From NCBI RefSeq assembly GCF_014653945.1, contig NZ_BNAU01000002.1, forward strand, positions 62,001 to 126,000: DNA of 64,000 nt. The letters run 5' to 3'. The translations under genes and the position numbers were made by a program. Positions 34,072 to 43,343 of the stretch are shown in pieces (positions within the stretch are counted from its first letter, which is position 1; every line of letters begins with the position of its first letter). The notes under the pieces were generated by a model. The model did not search any database. It had not been told where the DNA came from and worked only from the letters and a program-made list of their open reading frames with translations. The DNA comes from Amycolatopsis deserti. Its GTDB lineage: Bacteria > Actinomycetota > Actinomycetes > Mycobacteriales > Pseudonocardiaceae.

Positions 34072-34835
34072 CGCAGCCGCTCGATCGCCTGGCTGAACGC
34101 GTCCGGCCCGACCTTCGACCCGCCCGCGAACGGGTTCTGCATCTGGAAGATCGCGAACAGCAGCAGGGTCGTCGCCGCCGCGAGGGTGGACACGATCACG
34201 ATGTGCGTCAGCGACTTCGTGCCCCCGAAGAGGTTGGGCAGCAACACGAAGATCACGCTGCCGCCGATCAGCACGAACCACACCACCATGCCGACGTTGT
34301 TGTCCTGCACGGCGTTGAGCCGGGCCTGCCGCTCCTTGAACACGTCCAGCAGTGAGTCGGCGACCTCGGTCTTGCGGTTGGTCAGCCAGTCGTCGTCGCC
34401 GGGGACCTCGGCGCCGTCGACCACCGCGCGCATCCGGTCCAGCTGGTCCCAGCCCTCCTCGGGCAGCGGCCCGCCGTCGCGCATGCGCGGCCACTCCCGG
34501 TTCACCACGGTGTCCGCGTAGCCCGCGGCCAGCTCGCGGATCTCGGTGCGCGCCGGCTCGGGCAGCGCGTCGGCCGCCCACGACGCGGCGACCAGGCTCT
34601 GCGCCTCGGAGTACGACCCGTCCCGCACGGTGCTCGCCGCGTCGAACAACGAGATCAGCACGAACGCGATCACCGCGGCGTGCAGGCCGCCGACGATCGT
34701 GAACGCCTGGCCGGCCGCGTCGTTGTTGTCCGGTCGGCCTTCGTCCAGACCGTAACGGCGCACCAGGTAGGCGATGAGCGCGCCGAGCCCGACGGCGCCC
34801 ACCACCCACAGCGAACCGGCCACGTAGACATTCAT
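34068..34835 (-). CDS. DUF4239-family membrane protein
   Basis: A 255-residue membrane protein. Hydrophobic segments lie near residues 4-25 and 45-66, then a large soluble middle (about 70-175), then two further spans (GMVVWFVLIGGSVIFVLL and IVIVSTLAAATTLLLFAIF). The pattern is that of DUF4239. GGGAGG precedes the ATG. It is the upstream member of a two-gene operon with the secreted protein (GTGA overlap). Function unknown. Confidence 0.85.
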   Translation of the reverse strand: MNVYVAGSLWVVGAVGLGALIAYLVRRYGLDEGRPDNNDAAGQAFTIVGGLHAAVIAFVLISLFDAASTVRDGSYSEAQSLVAASWAADALPEPARTEIRELAAGYADTVVNREWPRMRDGGPLPEEGWDQLDRMRAVVDGAEVPGDDDWLTNRKTEVADSLLDVFKERQARLNAVQDNNVGMVVWFVLIGGSVIFVLLPNLFGGTKSLTHIVIVSTLAAATTLLLFAIFQMQNPFAGGSKVGPDAFSQAIERLR

Positions 34836-35447
34836 CGGTTGTGCCTCCCGAACGGGAAAAGAACGTGCGCCCACGCTAGGCGCCGCCCGATGCGGGCGGC
34901 AAGATCGGTTCCGTTCTTTCAGCCCGACGGAATAGGACGGATTATTCCCGGTCACTTGTTCGGAGCAGCCGGGCCGCATTTTCCGGAAATCGCGACCCTG
35001 TTGCCGGCGGGCCAACGCGCGCCCGGGCGGCGCACTGGGCCGACCGGGCGAGTTCCGGTCACCGGTGGTCACTCCACGCCGGACCGGAGGCGGATTTCCT
35101 TGGCGTGCAAGGCCATGGGTGTCCGGATGACGGGAAGATTGGGCCCGTTCGGAGCAGTGCGGCGAAGAGGCGGAAGCGGGCTGACGAGCGGTTCACACCG
35201 TCGGGACCGGCCACATTGGGCAGCCCGGGTGATCACCGTTCAACCCGCTCTACCGTGAGTTTTCCGGAACCGCCGAACGTGTGGTTGTCCAGGAATTGTC
35301 ATCACGGCGCGCCACGGACGAGTGACTGTACGGCTCCGCGAACCCGGTGCTAACGTCGCTCCCGCCGGCCGAGAAAAAAGGCGCCAGTTCGCCGGATCAT
35401 CATTCCCAATTCGCGAATCGGCTTTTCGACGATTGGTGGTATTTGCC
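34836..35447. other. 612-bp intergenic region upstream of the encapsulin genes
   Basis: No convincing gene is seen on either strand. It contains a perfect 8-bp hairpin GCCGCCCG-ATG-CGGGCGGC at 34882-34900 in the DUF4239 leader, a repeated 11-mer GTTCGGAGCAG at 34958 and 35147, and a palindrome at 35406-35421. It probably holds the divergent promoters of the DUF4239 and encapsulin operons. Its length and AT content are greater than those of most gaps in the window. Confidence 0.6.
35406..35421. promoter_or_regulatory. Candidate operator just upstream of encapsulin 1
   Basis: CCAATTCGCGAATCGG contains a perfect ATTCGCGAAT palindrome (35409-35418) extended by CC/GG, 26 bp before the GTG start. 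Its place suggests regulation of the encapsulin-isoprenoid operon. Confidence 0.45.
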
Positions 35448-36863
35448 GTGACTGTGACCGACCCCGCCGTGCCCGATCTGGACAACGGCAGCCCGCGACA
35501 GAGCCTGAGCACCCAGGCCGCGCGGAACCTGGCGACCACGACCAAATCCGTCCCGCAGATGCAGGCCATCACCTCGCGGTGGCTGCTGCGCCTGCTGCCG
35601 TGGGTGGAGGCCTCCGGTGGCGCCTACCGGGTCAACCGCCGGCTGTCCTACGCCGTCGGCGACGGCCGCGTGACCTTCGTGACGACCGCCGGGAACATCG
35701 AGGTGATCCCGGCCGAACTCGGCGAGCTGCCGATCCTGCGCGGCTTCACCGACCAGGAGGTGCTCGCCGCGCTGGCGAGCCGGTTCGAGCAGCGCGAGTA
35801 CGAGCCCGGCGACGTGATCGTCGAGTTCGGCAGTGCCTCCGACCAGGCCTTCCTCATCGCCCACGGCAAGGTAAGCAAGGTCGGCCCCGGCGAGTACGGC
35901 GACTTCACCAACCTCGGCGTGCTCGCCAACGGCGACCACTTCGGCGACGACTCGCTCCTGGACGACTCGAGCATCTGGGAGTACACGGTCAAGGCCGTCA
36001 CCTCCTGCACCGTGCTGGTACTCGAACAGCGCGGCTTCGACGAGCTGCTGGAACAGTCCGAGGCGCTGCGCGAGCAGATCGAGCTGTTCCGCGCCCGGAA
36101 ACTGGCCGACGGCAACGAATACGGCGAAGCCAGCATCGAACTGTCCTCCGGGCACAGCGGTGAGCCGGAGCTGCCCGGCACCTTCGTCGACTACGAGCTG
36201 TCCCCGCGCGAGTACGAGCTCAGCGTCGCCCAGACCGTCCTGCGCGTGCACAGCCGGGTCGCCGACCTCTACAACCAGCCGATGAACCAGACCGAGCAGC
36301 AGCTGCGGCTGACCATCGAGGCGCTGCGCGAGCGGCAGGAATCCGAACTGCTGAACAACAAGGAGTTCGGGCTGCTGCACAACGCCGACGTCAAGCAGCG
36401 GCTGCACACCCGCACCGGCCCGCCCACCCCCGACGACATGGACGAGCTGCTCGGCGCGGTGTGGAAGGAGCCGGCGTTCTTCCTGGCCCACCCCAAGGCG
36501 ATCGCGGCGTTCGGGCGCGAGTGCAACACCCGCGGCATCTACCCGGCCGGCGTGGAGTTCAACGGCCACCACGTGCCGTCCTGGCGCGGCGTGCCGATCC
36601 TGCCGTCCAACAAGATCCCGGTGTCGGAGACGCGCACCAGCTCGATCCTGCTGATGCGGGTGGGCGAGCAGAACCAGGGCGTGATCGGGCTGCACCAGAC
36701 CGGGCTGCCGGACGAGGTCGAGCCCGGGCTGTCGGTGCGGTTCATGGGCATCAACGAGAAGGCGATCATCTCCTACCTGGTGTCGGCGTACTTCTCGGCG
36801 GCGGTGCTGGTGCCGGACGCGCTGGCCGTGCTGGAGAAGGTGGAGATCGGCCGGGAGAGCTGA
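35448..36863 (+). CDS. Family 2B encapsulin shell protein 1 (with cyclic-nucleotide-binding-like insertion)
   Basis: A 471-residue encapsulin, the HK97-phage-like shell protein that assembles into a nanocompartment. The N-terminal arm ([18 protein letters not shown]) and the HK97 shell parts ([27 protein letters not shown], and the C-terminal block from about 325) enclose an inserted cNMP-binding-like domain at about 95-210. Its phosphate-binding cassette ([19 protein letters not shown], near 165) lacks the usual Glu and Arg, so classic cAMP binding is doubtful. Homologues include EshA of Streptomyces. Enc2 starts 39 nt downstream. GTG 35448 is inferred from the MTVT start shared with enc2. 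Confidence 0.93.
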   Translation: MTVTDPAVPDLDNGSPRQSLSTQAARNLATTTKSVPQMQAITSRWLLRLLPWVEASGGAYRVNRRLSYAVGDGRVTFVTTAGNIEVIPAELGELPILRGFTDQEVLAALASRFEQREYEPGDVIVEFGSASDQAFLIAHGKVSKVGPGEYGDFTNLGVLANGDHFGDDSLLDDSSIWEYTVKAVTSCTVLVLEQRGFDELLEQSEALREQIELFRARKLADGNEYGEASIELSSGHSGEPELPGTFVDYELSPREYELSVAQTVLRVHSRVADLYNQPMNQTEQQLRLTIEALRERQESELLNNKEFGLLHNADVKQRLHTRTGPPTPDDMDELLGAVWKEPAFFLAHPKAIAAFGRECNTRGIYPAGVEFNGHHVPSWRGVPILPSNKIPVSETRTSSILLMRVGEQNQGVIGLHQTGLPDEVEPGLSVRFMGINEKAIISYLVSAYFSAAVLVPDALAVLEKVEIGRES

Positions 36864-36902
36864 CCAGGAGACCCGCGAGCGAACGAGGGGTGGTTGGGTC
36901 CG

Positions 36903-38300
36903 TTGACCGTAACCCTGCAGACCTTCCAGCACACCGAGACCCGGCTGAGCCTGGGCACGGCGGCGGCCCGCAAGCTGGCCACCACCACCAAGTCCGTCCC
37001 GCAGAACCAGGCCGTCACCAGCCGGTGGCTGCTGAGCCTGCTGCCGTGGGAGGAGACCGAGGCCGGCACCTACCGGGTCAACCGGCGCCTGACGTGCGTC
37101 GCCGGGCAGGGCCGGGTGGCGTTCACCGTGGAGGCGGGCCGGATCCGGGTGGTGCCGGCCAGCCTCACCGAACTGCCGCTGTTCCGCGGTTTCGACGACC
37201 ACCTCGTGCTCACCGCGCTGGCCGGCCGGCTCGAGCAGCGCGAGTACCGGGCCGGGGAGATGATCGTCACCGCGGGCGCGCCGACCGAGGAGGCGCTGCT
37301 CGTCGCGCACGGCAAGGTGAGCAAGCTCGGCCGCGGCGACTACGGCGACCCGGTCACGCTCGGGGTGCTCGCCGACGGCGACTACCTCGGGCAGCAGGTG
37401 CTCGCCGCCTCGCCGGAGCCGTGGGCCTACAGCGTCCGGGCCGAGACGCCGGTGACCGTGCTCGCCCTGCCGCAGCGGGACGTGCTGGCGCTGCTGGACA
37501 CCTCGCCGGAGCTGCGGTCCCATGTGGACGAACTGCGGCGGGGTTCCCAGCTGGCGCAGAACAAGCACGGGGAGGCGAACATCGAGCTGGCCTCCGGGCA
37601 CACCGGGGAACCGGTGCTGCCGGCCACGTTCGTCGACTACGACCTGCGTCCGCGCGAGTACGAACTCGGGGTGGCGCAGACGATCCTGCGGGTGCACACC
37701 CGCGTGGCCGACCTCTACAACCAGCCGATGGACCAGACGCGGCAGCAGCTGCGGGTGACGCTGGAGGCGCTGCGCGAACGGCAGGAGTCCGAACTGCTGA
37801 ACAACCCCGAGTTCGGCCTGCTGCACAACGCGGACCTGAGCCAGCGCCTGCACACGCGCACCGGGCCGCCGACACCGGACGACCTGGACGAGCTGTTGTG
37901 CCGCCGGCGCAAGACGAAGCTGTTCCTGGCCCACCCGAAGGCGATCGCGGCGTTCGGGCGCCAGTGCTCGGCGCGCGGGCTCGCGCCGGAGAGCACCGAA
38001 GTGGACGGTCACGTGGTCACCACCTGGCGCGGGGTGCCGATCTTCCCGAGCGACAAGATCCCGGTGTCGCCGACCGGGACGACGTCGATCCTGGCGATGC
38101 GCACCGGCCTGGACAGCCAGGGCGTGATCGGGCTGCGCCAGACCGGTCTGCCGGACGAGGCCGAGCCCGGGGTGACCGTGCGGTTCATGGGGATCGACGC
38201 GCGCGCCATCGTGTCCTACCTGGTCACCGCCTACTTCTCGGTGGCGGTGCTGGTGCCGGACGCGCTCGGCGTGCTGGAGCACGTGGAGGTCGGGCGATGA
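36903..38300 (+). CDS. Family 2B encapsulin shell protein 2
   Basis: A 465-residue paralogue of the upstream shell. Long blocks are shared ([47 protein letters not shown]), while the inserted cNMP-like domain (about 93-205) is more divergent and again lacks the canonical Arg ([19 protein letters not shown]). A second cassette-lacking shell suggests a mixed two-component compartment. TTG 36903 is chosen because it gives the same MTVT start as shell 1. TTG 36894 is the alternative. The stop overlaps the polyprenyl synthase start (ATGA). Confidence 0.92.
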   Translation: MTVTLQTFQHTETRLSLGTAAARKLATTTKSVPQNQAVTSRWLLSLLPWEETEAGTYRVNRRLTCVAGQGRVAFTVEAGRIRVVPASLTELPLFRGFDDHLVLTALAGRLEQREYRAGEMIVTAGAPTEEALLVAHGKVSKLGRGDYGDPVTLGVLADGDYLGQQVLAASPEPWAYSVRAETPVTVLALPQRDVLALLDTSPELRSHVDELRRGSQLAQNKHGEANIELASGHTGEPVLPATFVDYDLRPREYELGVAQTILRVHTRVADLYNQPMDQTRQQLRVTLEALRERQESELLNNPEFGLLHNADLSQRLHTRTGPPTPDDLDELLCRRRKTKLFLAHPKAIAAFGRQCSARGLAPESTEVDGHVVTTWRGVPIFPSDKIPVSPTGTTSILAMRTGLDSQGVIGLRQTGLPDEAEPGVTVRFMGIDARAIVSYLVTAYFSVAVLVPDALGVLEHVEVGR

Positions 38301-39328
38301 CGGAGACGGTGGCCGGATCGCGGACCGCGCGCGAGGTCCTGGCGTGGAGCCGGGGATGCGTGGATCCGGCGTTGCGCGCGGCGGTGGCGCAGCTGCCGGA
38401 GTCGATGCGCCCGCTGGCGGCCTACCACTTCGGGTGGGCGGACGAGACGGGCGCGCCGGCCTCGGCGGGCAGCGGCAAGGCGGTGCGGCCGGCGCTGGTG
38501 CTGTTGTCGGCGCGGGCGGTCGGCGAGTGGGGGCCGGCGCTGCCCTGTGCGGTGGCGGTCGAGCTGGTGCACAACTTCTCGCTGCTGCACGACGACGTCA
38601 TGGACGGCGACGAGACGCGACGGCACCGGCCGACGGTGTGGAAGCTGTTCGGCACGGGGGCGGCGATCCTGGCCGGGGACAGCCTGCTGGCGGCGGCGTC
38701 GGAGGCGCTGGCCGCGAGCGGGCACCCGGCGGCGCGGGAGGCGTTGCGGATCCTGGGCGCGGCGGTGCAGGACCTGATCGAGGGCCAGAGCGCGGACCTG
38801 GCGTTCGAGCAGCGCTCCGACGTCGGGCTGGCCGAGTGCCGGACGATGGCCGAGGGCAAGACCGGGGCGCTGCTCGGGTGCGCGTGCGCACTGGGCGCGT
38901 TGCTCGGCGGGGGTACGCCCGAGCAGGTCGCGCACCTGCGGCGGTTCGGGGAGGCGGCCGGGCTGGCGTTCCAGATGGCCGACGACCTGCTCGGCATCTG
39001 GGGCGACCCGGCGGCGACCGGGAAGCCGGTGTTCTCGGACCTGCGCAACCGCAAGAAGTCGCTGCCGGTGGTGGCGGCGCTGACGTCGGGCACCGAGGCG
39101 GGCCGGGAGCTGGCGTCGCTGTACGCGAGACCCGGCGAGCTGGCCGGCGCCGACCTGGTGCGGGCCGCGCGGCTGGTCGACCAGGCCGGCGGCCGCGAGT
39201 GGACCCGCACCGAGGCGGCGGCGCTGCGGGAGCGGGCCCTGACCCACCTGCACGCGGCGGTGCCGGACCCGAGGGGCGCGGCGGAGCTGGAGGCCCTGGC
39301 GGCGCTGCTCACGGACCGGGACCGCTGA
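38297..39328 (+). CDS. Polyprenyl diphosphate synthase, candidate encapsulin cargo
   Basis: A 343-residue trans-isoprenyl diphosphate synthase of the geranylgeranyl/farnesyl type. Both Asp-rich motifs are intact: D99-D100-x-x-D103 ([10 protein letters not shown]) and D229-D230 in [18 protein letters not shown] near 61 is the conserved N-terminal substrate motif. Chain length is not readable with confidence. In family 2B encapsulin loci polyprenyl transferases are known cargo types. However, no long disordered N-terminal targeting domain is visible, so loading here is inferred from the operon only. The ATG overlaps shell 2. Confidence 0.94.
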   Translation: MTETVAGSRTAREVLAWSRGCVDPALRAAVAQLPESMRPLAAYHFGWADETGAPASAGSGKAVRPALVLLSARAVGEWGPALPCAVAVELVHNFSLLHDDVMDGDETRRHRPTVWKLFGTGAAILAGDSLLAAASEALAASGHPAAREALRILGAAVQDLIEGQSADLAFEQRSDVGLAECRTMAEGKTGALLGCACALGALLGGGTPEQVAHLRRFGEAAGLAFQMADDLLGIWGDPAATGKPVFSDLRNRKKSLPVVAALTSGTEAGRELASLYARPGELAGADLVRAARLVDQAGGREWTRTEAAALRERALTHLHAAVPDPRGAAELEALAALLTDRDR

Positions 39329-39465
39329 CGGCGGAGGCGCTGCCGTGGCGGCCCGGGCGTACGGCGGTGCCGTGGCGGCGCGACGGTACCGCGGCCGTGC
39401 GGCGGCGTAGCGGCGGTGCCCAAACCGCCCCACCTCACCCCCAGAACCCCTCGAACGGAGAAACC

Positions 39466-40743
39466 ATGTCCTTCACCGCAGCGCAGAGCATCCTCGCCGC
39501 GCATCATCGTGGCCGGCCGGGGCCTGGGGAGGTTCTCGTGGCCGACGAGTTGCTCTGGGCGGACCGTCCGTCGATCCGGTGTCCCGGCGGGGGCCTGCTC
39601 GAGGGCGAGCTACGCCGCCGCGGGGTCGCCACCGCCCGTGGGCCCCTCTACGTCGACACCGACCACGCCGCCGCGGTCGCCCTGCGGGCCGTGCTTCCCG
39701 CCGCCCGCGGGCCGGCCGGTCTGGGCGTCGCGGCCACCGGGCAGGCGTCCTCCACGACCGCGGCCGCCGTCAGCGCAGCCATGGCCGCCGTGCTCGCCGT
39801 CGCGGGGCGGCCGCGGTCGGTGCTGCTCGCCGCGCCGCGGTCGTTCTGCGCGGGCGTCGAACGGGCCATCGAGATCGTCGAACGCCTGCTCGCCCAGCGC
39901 GGCGGGCCGATCTACGTGCGCAAGGAGATCGTCCACAACCGGCACGTCGTCGACGGCCTCCGCGCGCGGGGCGCGGTCTTCGTCGACGAGCTGGACGCCG
40001 TGCCGCGGGGAGCGACCGTCGTGTTCTCCGCGCACGGCGTCTCCCCCGCCGTGCGCGCCGAGGCGGACCGGCGGCGGCTCAAGGTCGTCGACGCCACCTG
40101 CCCCCTGGTCACCAAGGTCCACGCCGAAGCACGCCGCTTCGCCGGGCAGGGCGACACCGTCCTGCTCATCGGCCACGCCGGGCACGAGGAGGTCGAGGGC
40201 ACCCTCGGCGAGGCGCCCGAGCGCACCATCCTGGTGCAGTCGGTCGAGGAGGCCCGCCGGGTGCGCGTGCCCGACCCCGGCCGCGTCACCTACCTGACCC
40301 AGACCACCCTCAGCGTCGACGAGACCGCCGAGGTGATCACCGAGCTGCGCAACCGCTTCCCCGCGCTGCGCGGCCCGGCCTCCGACGACATCTGCTACGC
40401 CACCACCAACCGGCAGGACGCGCTGCGCTCCATCGCCCGGGACACCGACGTGGTGCTGGTGGTGGGGTCGCGGAACTCGTCGAACTCGCTGCGCCTGGTC
40501 GAGCTGGCCGAACGCACGGGCACCCCCGCGCACCTGATCGACGACGCGCGCGACATCCGGCCGGAGTGGCTGTCCGGGGTGGAACGGATCGGGCTGACCG
40601 CGGGCGCGTCAGCGCCGCCGGGGCTGGTCGACTCGGTGGTCGCCGCGCTCGGCGGCCTCGGCCCTCTCACCGTGGGCGAACGGGAGACCACCCGCGAGTC
40701 GATCCACTTCACCCTCCCCGCCGCGGTGCGGAGGCAGTCGTGA
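39466..40743 (+). CDS. ispH: 4-hydroxy-3-methylbut-2-enyl diphosphate reductase (IspH) with N-terminal extension
   Basis: A 425-residue IspH, the last MEP-pathway enzyme making IPP and DMAPP with a [4Fe-4S] cluster. The three cluster cysteines are Cys128 ([10 protein letters not shown]), Cys212 ([11 protein letters not shown]) and Cys310 ([11 protein letters not shown]). Substrate residues include His in [12 protein letters not shown] and [10 protein letters not shown]. The first about 115 residues form an Ala-rich extension absent from ordinary IspH, with no recognised fold. The ATG has GGAG upstream. It overlaps ispG by 4 nt and sits 137 nt after the prenyl synthase. It is probably a second, system-specific copy. 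Confidence 0.95.
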   Translation: MSFTAAQSILAAHHRGRPGPGEVLVADELLWADRPSIRCPGGGLLEGELRRRGVATARGPLYVDTDHAAAVALRAVLPAARGPAGLGVAATGQASSTTAAAVSAAMAAVLAVAGRPRSVLLAAPRSFCAGVERAIEIVERLLAQRGGPIYVRKEIVHNRHVVDGLRARGAVFVDELDAVPRGATVVFSAHGVSPAVRAEADRRRLKVVDATCPLVTKVHAEARRFAGQGDTVLLIGHAGHEEVEGTLGEAPERTILVQSVEEARRVRVPDPGRVTYLTQTTLSVDETAEVITELRNRFPALRGPASDDICYATTNRQDALRSIARDTDVVLVVGSRNSSNSLRLVELAERTGTPAHLIDDARDIRPEWLSGVERIGLTAGASAPPGLVDSVVAALGGLGPLTVGERETTRESIHFTLPAAVRRQS

Positions 40744-41837
40744 CCGCGGTGGCGCTGGGCGTGCCGGAAGTGCCCGCGCCGCGCCGGAAATCCCGGCAGG
40801 TGCACGTCGGCGACGTGCCGGTGGGCGGCGGGGCGCCGGTGTCGGTGCAGTCGATGACCACCACGGTCACCGCCGACGTCGACGCCACCCTGCGCCAGAT
40901 CGCCGAGCTGACCGCGGCCGGCTGTCAGATCGTCCGGGTCGCGGTGCCCAGCTCCGACGACGCCGAGGCGCTGCCCCGGATCGCGGCGAAATCGGCGATC
41001 CCGGTGGTGGCGGACATCCACTTCCAGCCGAAGTACGTCTTCGCCGCGATCGACGCCGGGTGCGCCGCGGTGCGCGTCAACCCGGGCAACATCCGTAAGT
41101 TCGACGACAAGGTCGGCGAGATCGCCCGCGCCGCCGCCGACCGCGACATCCCGATCCGCATCGGGGTCAACGCCGGCTCCCTGGACCCGCGGCTGCTGGA
41201 CAAGCACGGCAAGGCGACCCCGGAGGCGCTGGTCGAATCGGCGCTGTGGGAGTGCTCGCTCTTCGAGGAGCACGGGTTCACCGACCTGAAGATCTCGGTG
41301 AAGCACCACGACCCGCTGGTGATGATCGAGGCCTACCGGCGGCTCGCGCGGCGCTGCGACTACCCGCTGCACCTGGGCGTCACCGAGGCCGGGCCGGCGT
41401 TCCAGGGCACGATCAAGTCCGCGGTCGCGTTCGGGGTGCTGCTGCACGAGGGCATCGGCGACACGATCCGCGTGTCGCTGTCCGCGCCACCGGTCGAAGA
41501 AGTCAAGGTCGGCACGCAGATCCTGGAGTCGCTGGGGCTGCGGCCGCGGCGGCTGGAGATCGTGTCGTGCCCCTCGTGCGGCCGGGCGCAGGTGGACGTC
41601 TACCGGCTCGCGGAACGGGTGACCGCCGCGTTCGAGGGGTTCCCGGTGCCGCTGCGCGTCGCGGTGATGGGGTGCGTGGTGAACGGGCCGGGCGAGGCGC
41701 GGGAGGCCGACATCGGGGTGTCCTCCGGGAACGGGAAGGGGCAGATCTTCGTCCAGGGCGAGGTCGTGACGACGGTGCCGGAGAGCCGGATCGTGGAGAC
41801 GCTGCTGGACGTGGCGCTCGAGCGGTTCCCGGGGTGA
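40740..41837 (+). CDS. ispG: 4-hydroxy-3-methylbut-2-enyl diphosphate synthase (IspG)
   Basis: A 365-residue IspG, the MEP step just before IspH. It has the TIM-barrel N-terminal part ([33 protein letters not shown]) and the C-terminal [4Fe-4S] domain with Cys277 and Cys280 ([10 protein letters not shown]) and Cys312 ([11 protein letters not shown]), followed by the catalytic Glu of GPGEA. The GTG start overlaps the ispH stop (GTGA). Together with IspH it forms the reductive end of the pathway, which needs ferredoxin or flavodoxin from elsewhere. No dxs, dxr or ispDEF gene is in the window. Confidence 0.97.
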   Translation: MTAVALGVPEVPAPRRKSRQVHVGDVPVGGGAPVSVQSMTTTVTADVDATLRQIAELTAAGCQIVRVAVPSSDDAEALPRIAAKSAIPVVADIHFQPKYVFAAIDAGCAAVRVNPGNIRKFDDKVGEIARAAADRDIPIRIGVNAGSLDPRLLDKHGKATPEALVESALWECSLFEEHGFTDLKISVKHHDPLVMIEAYRRLARRCDYPLHLGVTEAGPAFQGTIKSAVAFGVLLHEGIGDTIRVSLSAPPVEEVKVGTQILESLGLRPRRLEIVSCPSCGRAQVDVYRLAERVTAAFEGFPVPLRVAVMGCVVNGPGEAREADIGVSSGNGKGQIFVQGEVVTTVPESRIVETLLDVALERFPG

Positions 41838-41853
41838 GCGCTAGCCTGCGGGC

Positions 41854-42486
41854 ATGGAAGTCACCGGGGTGACCGAGGTGGCCGACGAGGACGAGCTGCG
41901 CGAGCTGACCGGGCACCCGCTGCCGGCGGCGGTGCACAAACAGCGGGCGGCGCTGCACGAGCTGGACCGGCAGTGGCTGGCGCTGTCGCCGTTCTGCCTG
42001 ATCGCGACGGCCGGCGCGGACGGCCGCTGCGACGTGTCCCCCAAGGGCGACCCGGCCGGGTTCACGCTGGTCCTGGACGACCGCACGATCGCGGTGCCGG
42101 AGCGGCCGGGCAACCGGCGGGCCGACGGGTTCCGCAACATCCTCGCCAACCCGCACGTCGGGCTGCTGTACTTCATCCCGGGGCGCGGGGACACGCTGCG
42201 GATCAACGGCCGCGCGCGGCTGGTGCGGGACGCGCCGTTCTTCGACCGGATGGTGGTGCGGGGGCACCGGCCGCGGCTGGCGATCGTGGTGGAGATCGAG
42301 GAGGTGTTCCACCACTGCTCCAAGGCGTTCCTGCGGTCGAAGCTGTGGCAGGCGGAGACGTGGGCGCCCGGGGAGATGGCGCCGCGCGCGGTGATCGCCA
42401 AGACGCTGGAGCGGAAGGACGCGTCGCTGGCGGAGCTGGAGCGCTACTACGACGGCCAGGAGTACGCGAAGAAGCTCTACACCTGA
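41854..42486 (+). CDS. PPOX-type FMN-dependent flavoprotein (MSMEG_1061-like)
   Basis: A 210-residue pyridoxamine-phosphate-oxidase-like split-barrel protein. Recognisable features are LSPFCLIATAGADGRCDVSPKGDPAGF, PGNRRADGFRNILANPHVGLLYFIPGRGDTLRINGRA and the C-terminal Trp-Ala-Pro WQAETWAPG. Members bind FMN or F420 and reduce small molecules, but substrates are mostly unknown. It starts 16 nt after ispG and may be read through from the isoprenoid operon. Confidence 0.85.
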   Translation: MEVTGVTEVADEDELRELTGHPLPAAVHKQRAALHELDRQWLALSPFCLIATAGADGRCDVSPKGDPAGFTLVLDDRTIAVPERPGNRRADGFRNILANPHVGLLYFIPGRGDTLRINGRARLVRDAPFFDRMVVRGHRPRLAIVVEIEEVFHHCSKAFLRSKLWQAETWAPGEMAPRAVIAKTLERKDASLAELERYYDGQEYAKKLYT

Positions 42487-42539
42487 GCGGCGCGAGTTCG
42501 TCCGGCGTGTTCGCCGCTCCCCGCGTTGGTCACTCCGGG

Positions 42540-42578
42540 GTCTCGCGCGCGAGACGGCCCGTGGCGCCGCCCCACGGG
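42540..42578. terminator. Palindrome plus hairpin between convergent genes
   Basis: A perfect 16-bp palindrome GTCTCGCGCGCGAGAC (42540-42555) is followed by a 7-bp hairpin CCCGTGG-N7-CCACGGG (42558-42578). It lies between the flavoprotein gene and the convergent 58-residue protein gene. Confidence 0.6.
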
Positions 42579-42601
42579 TGACACCACGAGCCGCCCGAGA
42601 A

Positions 42602-42778
42602 CTACTGCCCCTCGGGCCGGCCGCCGGCCAAGGGGACGTCCGGGTCGTCGTCCGCGGGGGGCTCCGGGTCGCGCCACTCCTCGGCGCGGCTGGAGCGGTT
42701 GCCCTGCAACGTGCCACGCAGTTCGGCCTTCAGTGCGTCGTCCTCGCGGGGGTTGTGCTTCTCACTGCCGCGTTCCAT
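42602..42778 (-). CDS. Small acidic hypothetical protein, last gene of the envelope-stress set
   Basis: A 58-residue protein starting MERGSEKHNPREDDALKAEL and continuing RGTLQGNRSSRAEEWRDPEPP. It is acidic in the second half (ADDDPDV) and likely disordered. The ATG overlaps the DUF3140 stop codon (TGATG), strong evidence for a coupled gene. Similar short proteins occur near DUF3140/DUF2795-type genes in actinomycetes. Function unknown. Confidence 0.72.
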   Translation of the reverse strand: MERGSEKHNPREDDALKAELRGTLQGNRSSRAEEWRDPEPPADDDPDVPLAGGRPEGQ

Positions 42779-43119
42779 CAGCCGGCCCCTTTCAGCGGGT
42801 CGTGCCCGATCGTCATCAGGCGGTGGCGCCAGTTCTCCTGGCCGGCCGTCGGCTCGAGGTCGTCCCGCCGTTCGGCGTGCACCTTCTCCACCACCTTGCG
42901 CATGACGCGCTCGTCGTCCTCGGTGAGGTCCGTCCGGCGCTTGCCGAGGATCTCCAGGACGTGCTGCCCGGTCTTCGTGCCGGCCTGGTCCGGCAGCTCC
43001 TCGCTGTCCGTCCCCGCCGAGCGGACCCGCAGCCAGTCCCCCAGCTCACGCGAGGTCATGTTCACCACGCGGTGGAACTCGTCCCACAGTGCTTCGTCCA
43101 CATGCGACCGCGTCGCCAT
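42778..43119 (-). CDS. DUF3140-family protein
   Basis: A 113-residue protein with the DUF3140 pattern: VDEALWDEFHRVVNMTSRELGDWL at the N-terminus, then a helical region and EENWRHRLMTIGHDPL-like end. GGAGGTGA precedes ATG 43119. The longer opening at 43128 overlaps this site and is rejected. It is in a run with DUF3618 and holin-X genes, a common actinobacterial envelope or stress set. The biochemical role is unknown. Confidence 0.85.
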   Translation of the reverse strand: MATRSHVDEALWDEFHRVVNMTSRELGDWLRVRSAGTDSEELPDQAGTKTGQHVLEILGKRRTDLTEDDERVMRKVVEKVHAERRDDLEPTAGQENWRHRLMTIGHDPLKGAG

Positions 43120-43124
43120 TCGTG

Positions 43125-43343
43125 TCACCTCCGGGCGGAAAGCCTTCGCACGATCACGAAGACCAGCAGCAGGATCCCGAACCCGGCACCGGCGCCGAGC
43201 GCGATCCGTTGCGTCGTGTGCGCGGTCTCCTTGACCTTCGCGGCCAGGGCCTCGGCGGTCTCGCCCAGCTCCTGGCGCGTCAGCTCCAGATCGAGCCGCG
43301 CCTGTTCGGCGTCGTGCGGGAAAGTGTCCTTCTTCGTCGTCAT
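43125..43343 (-). CDS. DUF3618-family membrane protein
   Basis: A 72-residue protein with an N-terminal amphipathic helix (AEQARLDLELTRQELGETAEALAAK) and a C-terminal membrane span (GAGFGILLLVFVIVRRL). This is the DUF3618 layout. The ATG overlaps the upstream holin-X gene stop (ATGA). Confidence 0.85.
   Translation of the reverse strand: MTTKKDTFPHDAEQARLDLELTRQELGETAEALAAKVKETAHTTQRIALGAGAGFGILLLVFVIVRRLSARR

Noticed and set aside
34958..35157. Repeated 11-mer GTTCGGAGCAG in the encapsulin upstream region as an operator pair
   Set aside because: The copies are 189 bp apart, have no symmetry and could occur by chance in this GC content.
35400..38282. 960-residue open frame on the minus strand opposite the encapsulins
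   Set aside because: It is a shadow of the real shell genes, with His/Arg/Gln/Gly-rich composition and no family motif. The plus strand encodes clear family 2B shells.
35448..38300. Prophage capsid genes
   Set aside because: The HK97-like fold is shared with phage capsids, but no portal, terminase, protease or tail gene is near, and the cNMP-like insertion marks encapsulins.
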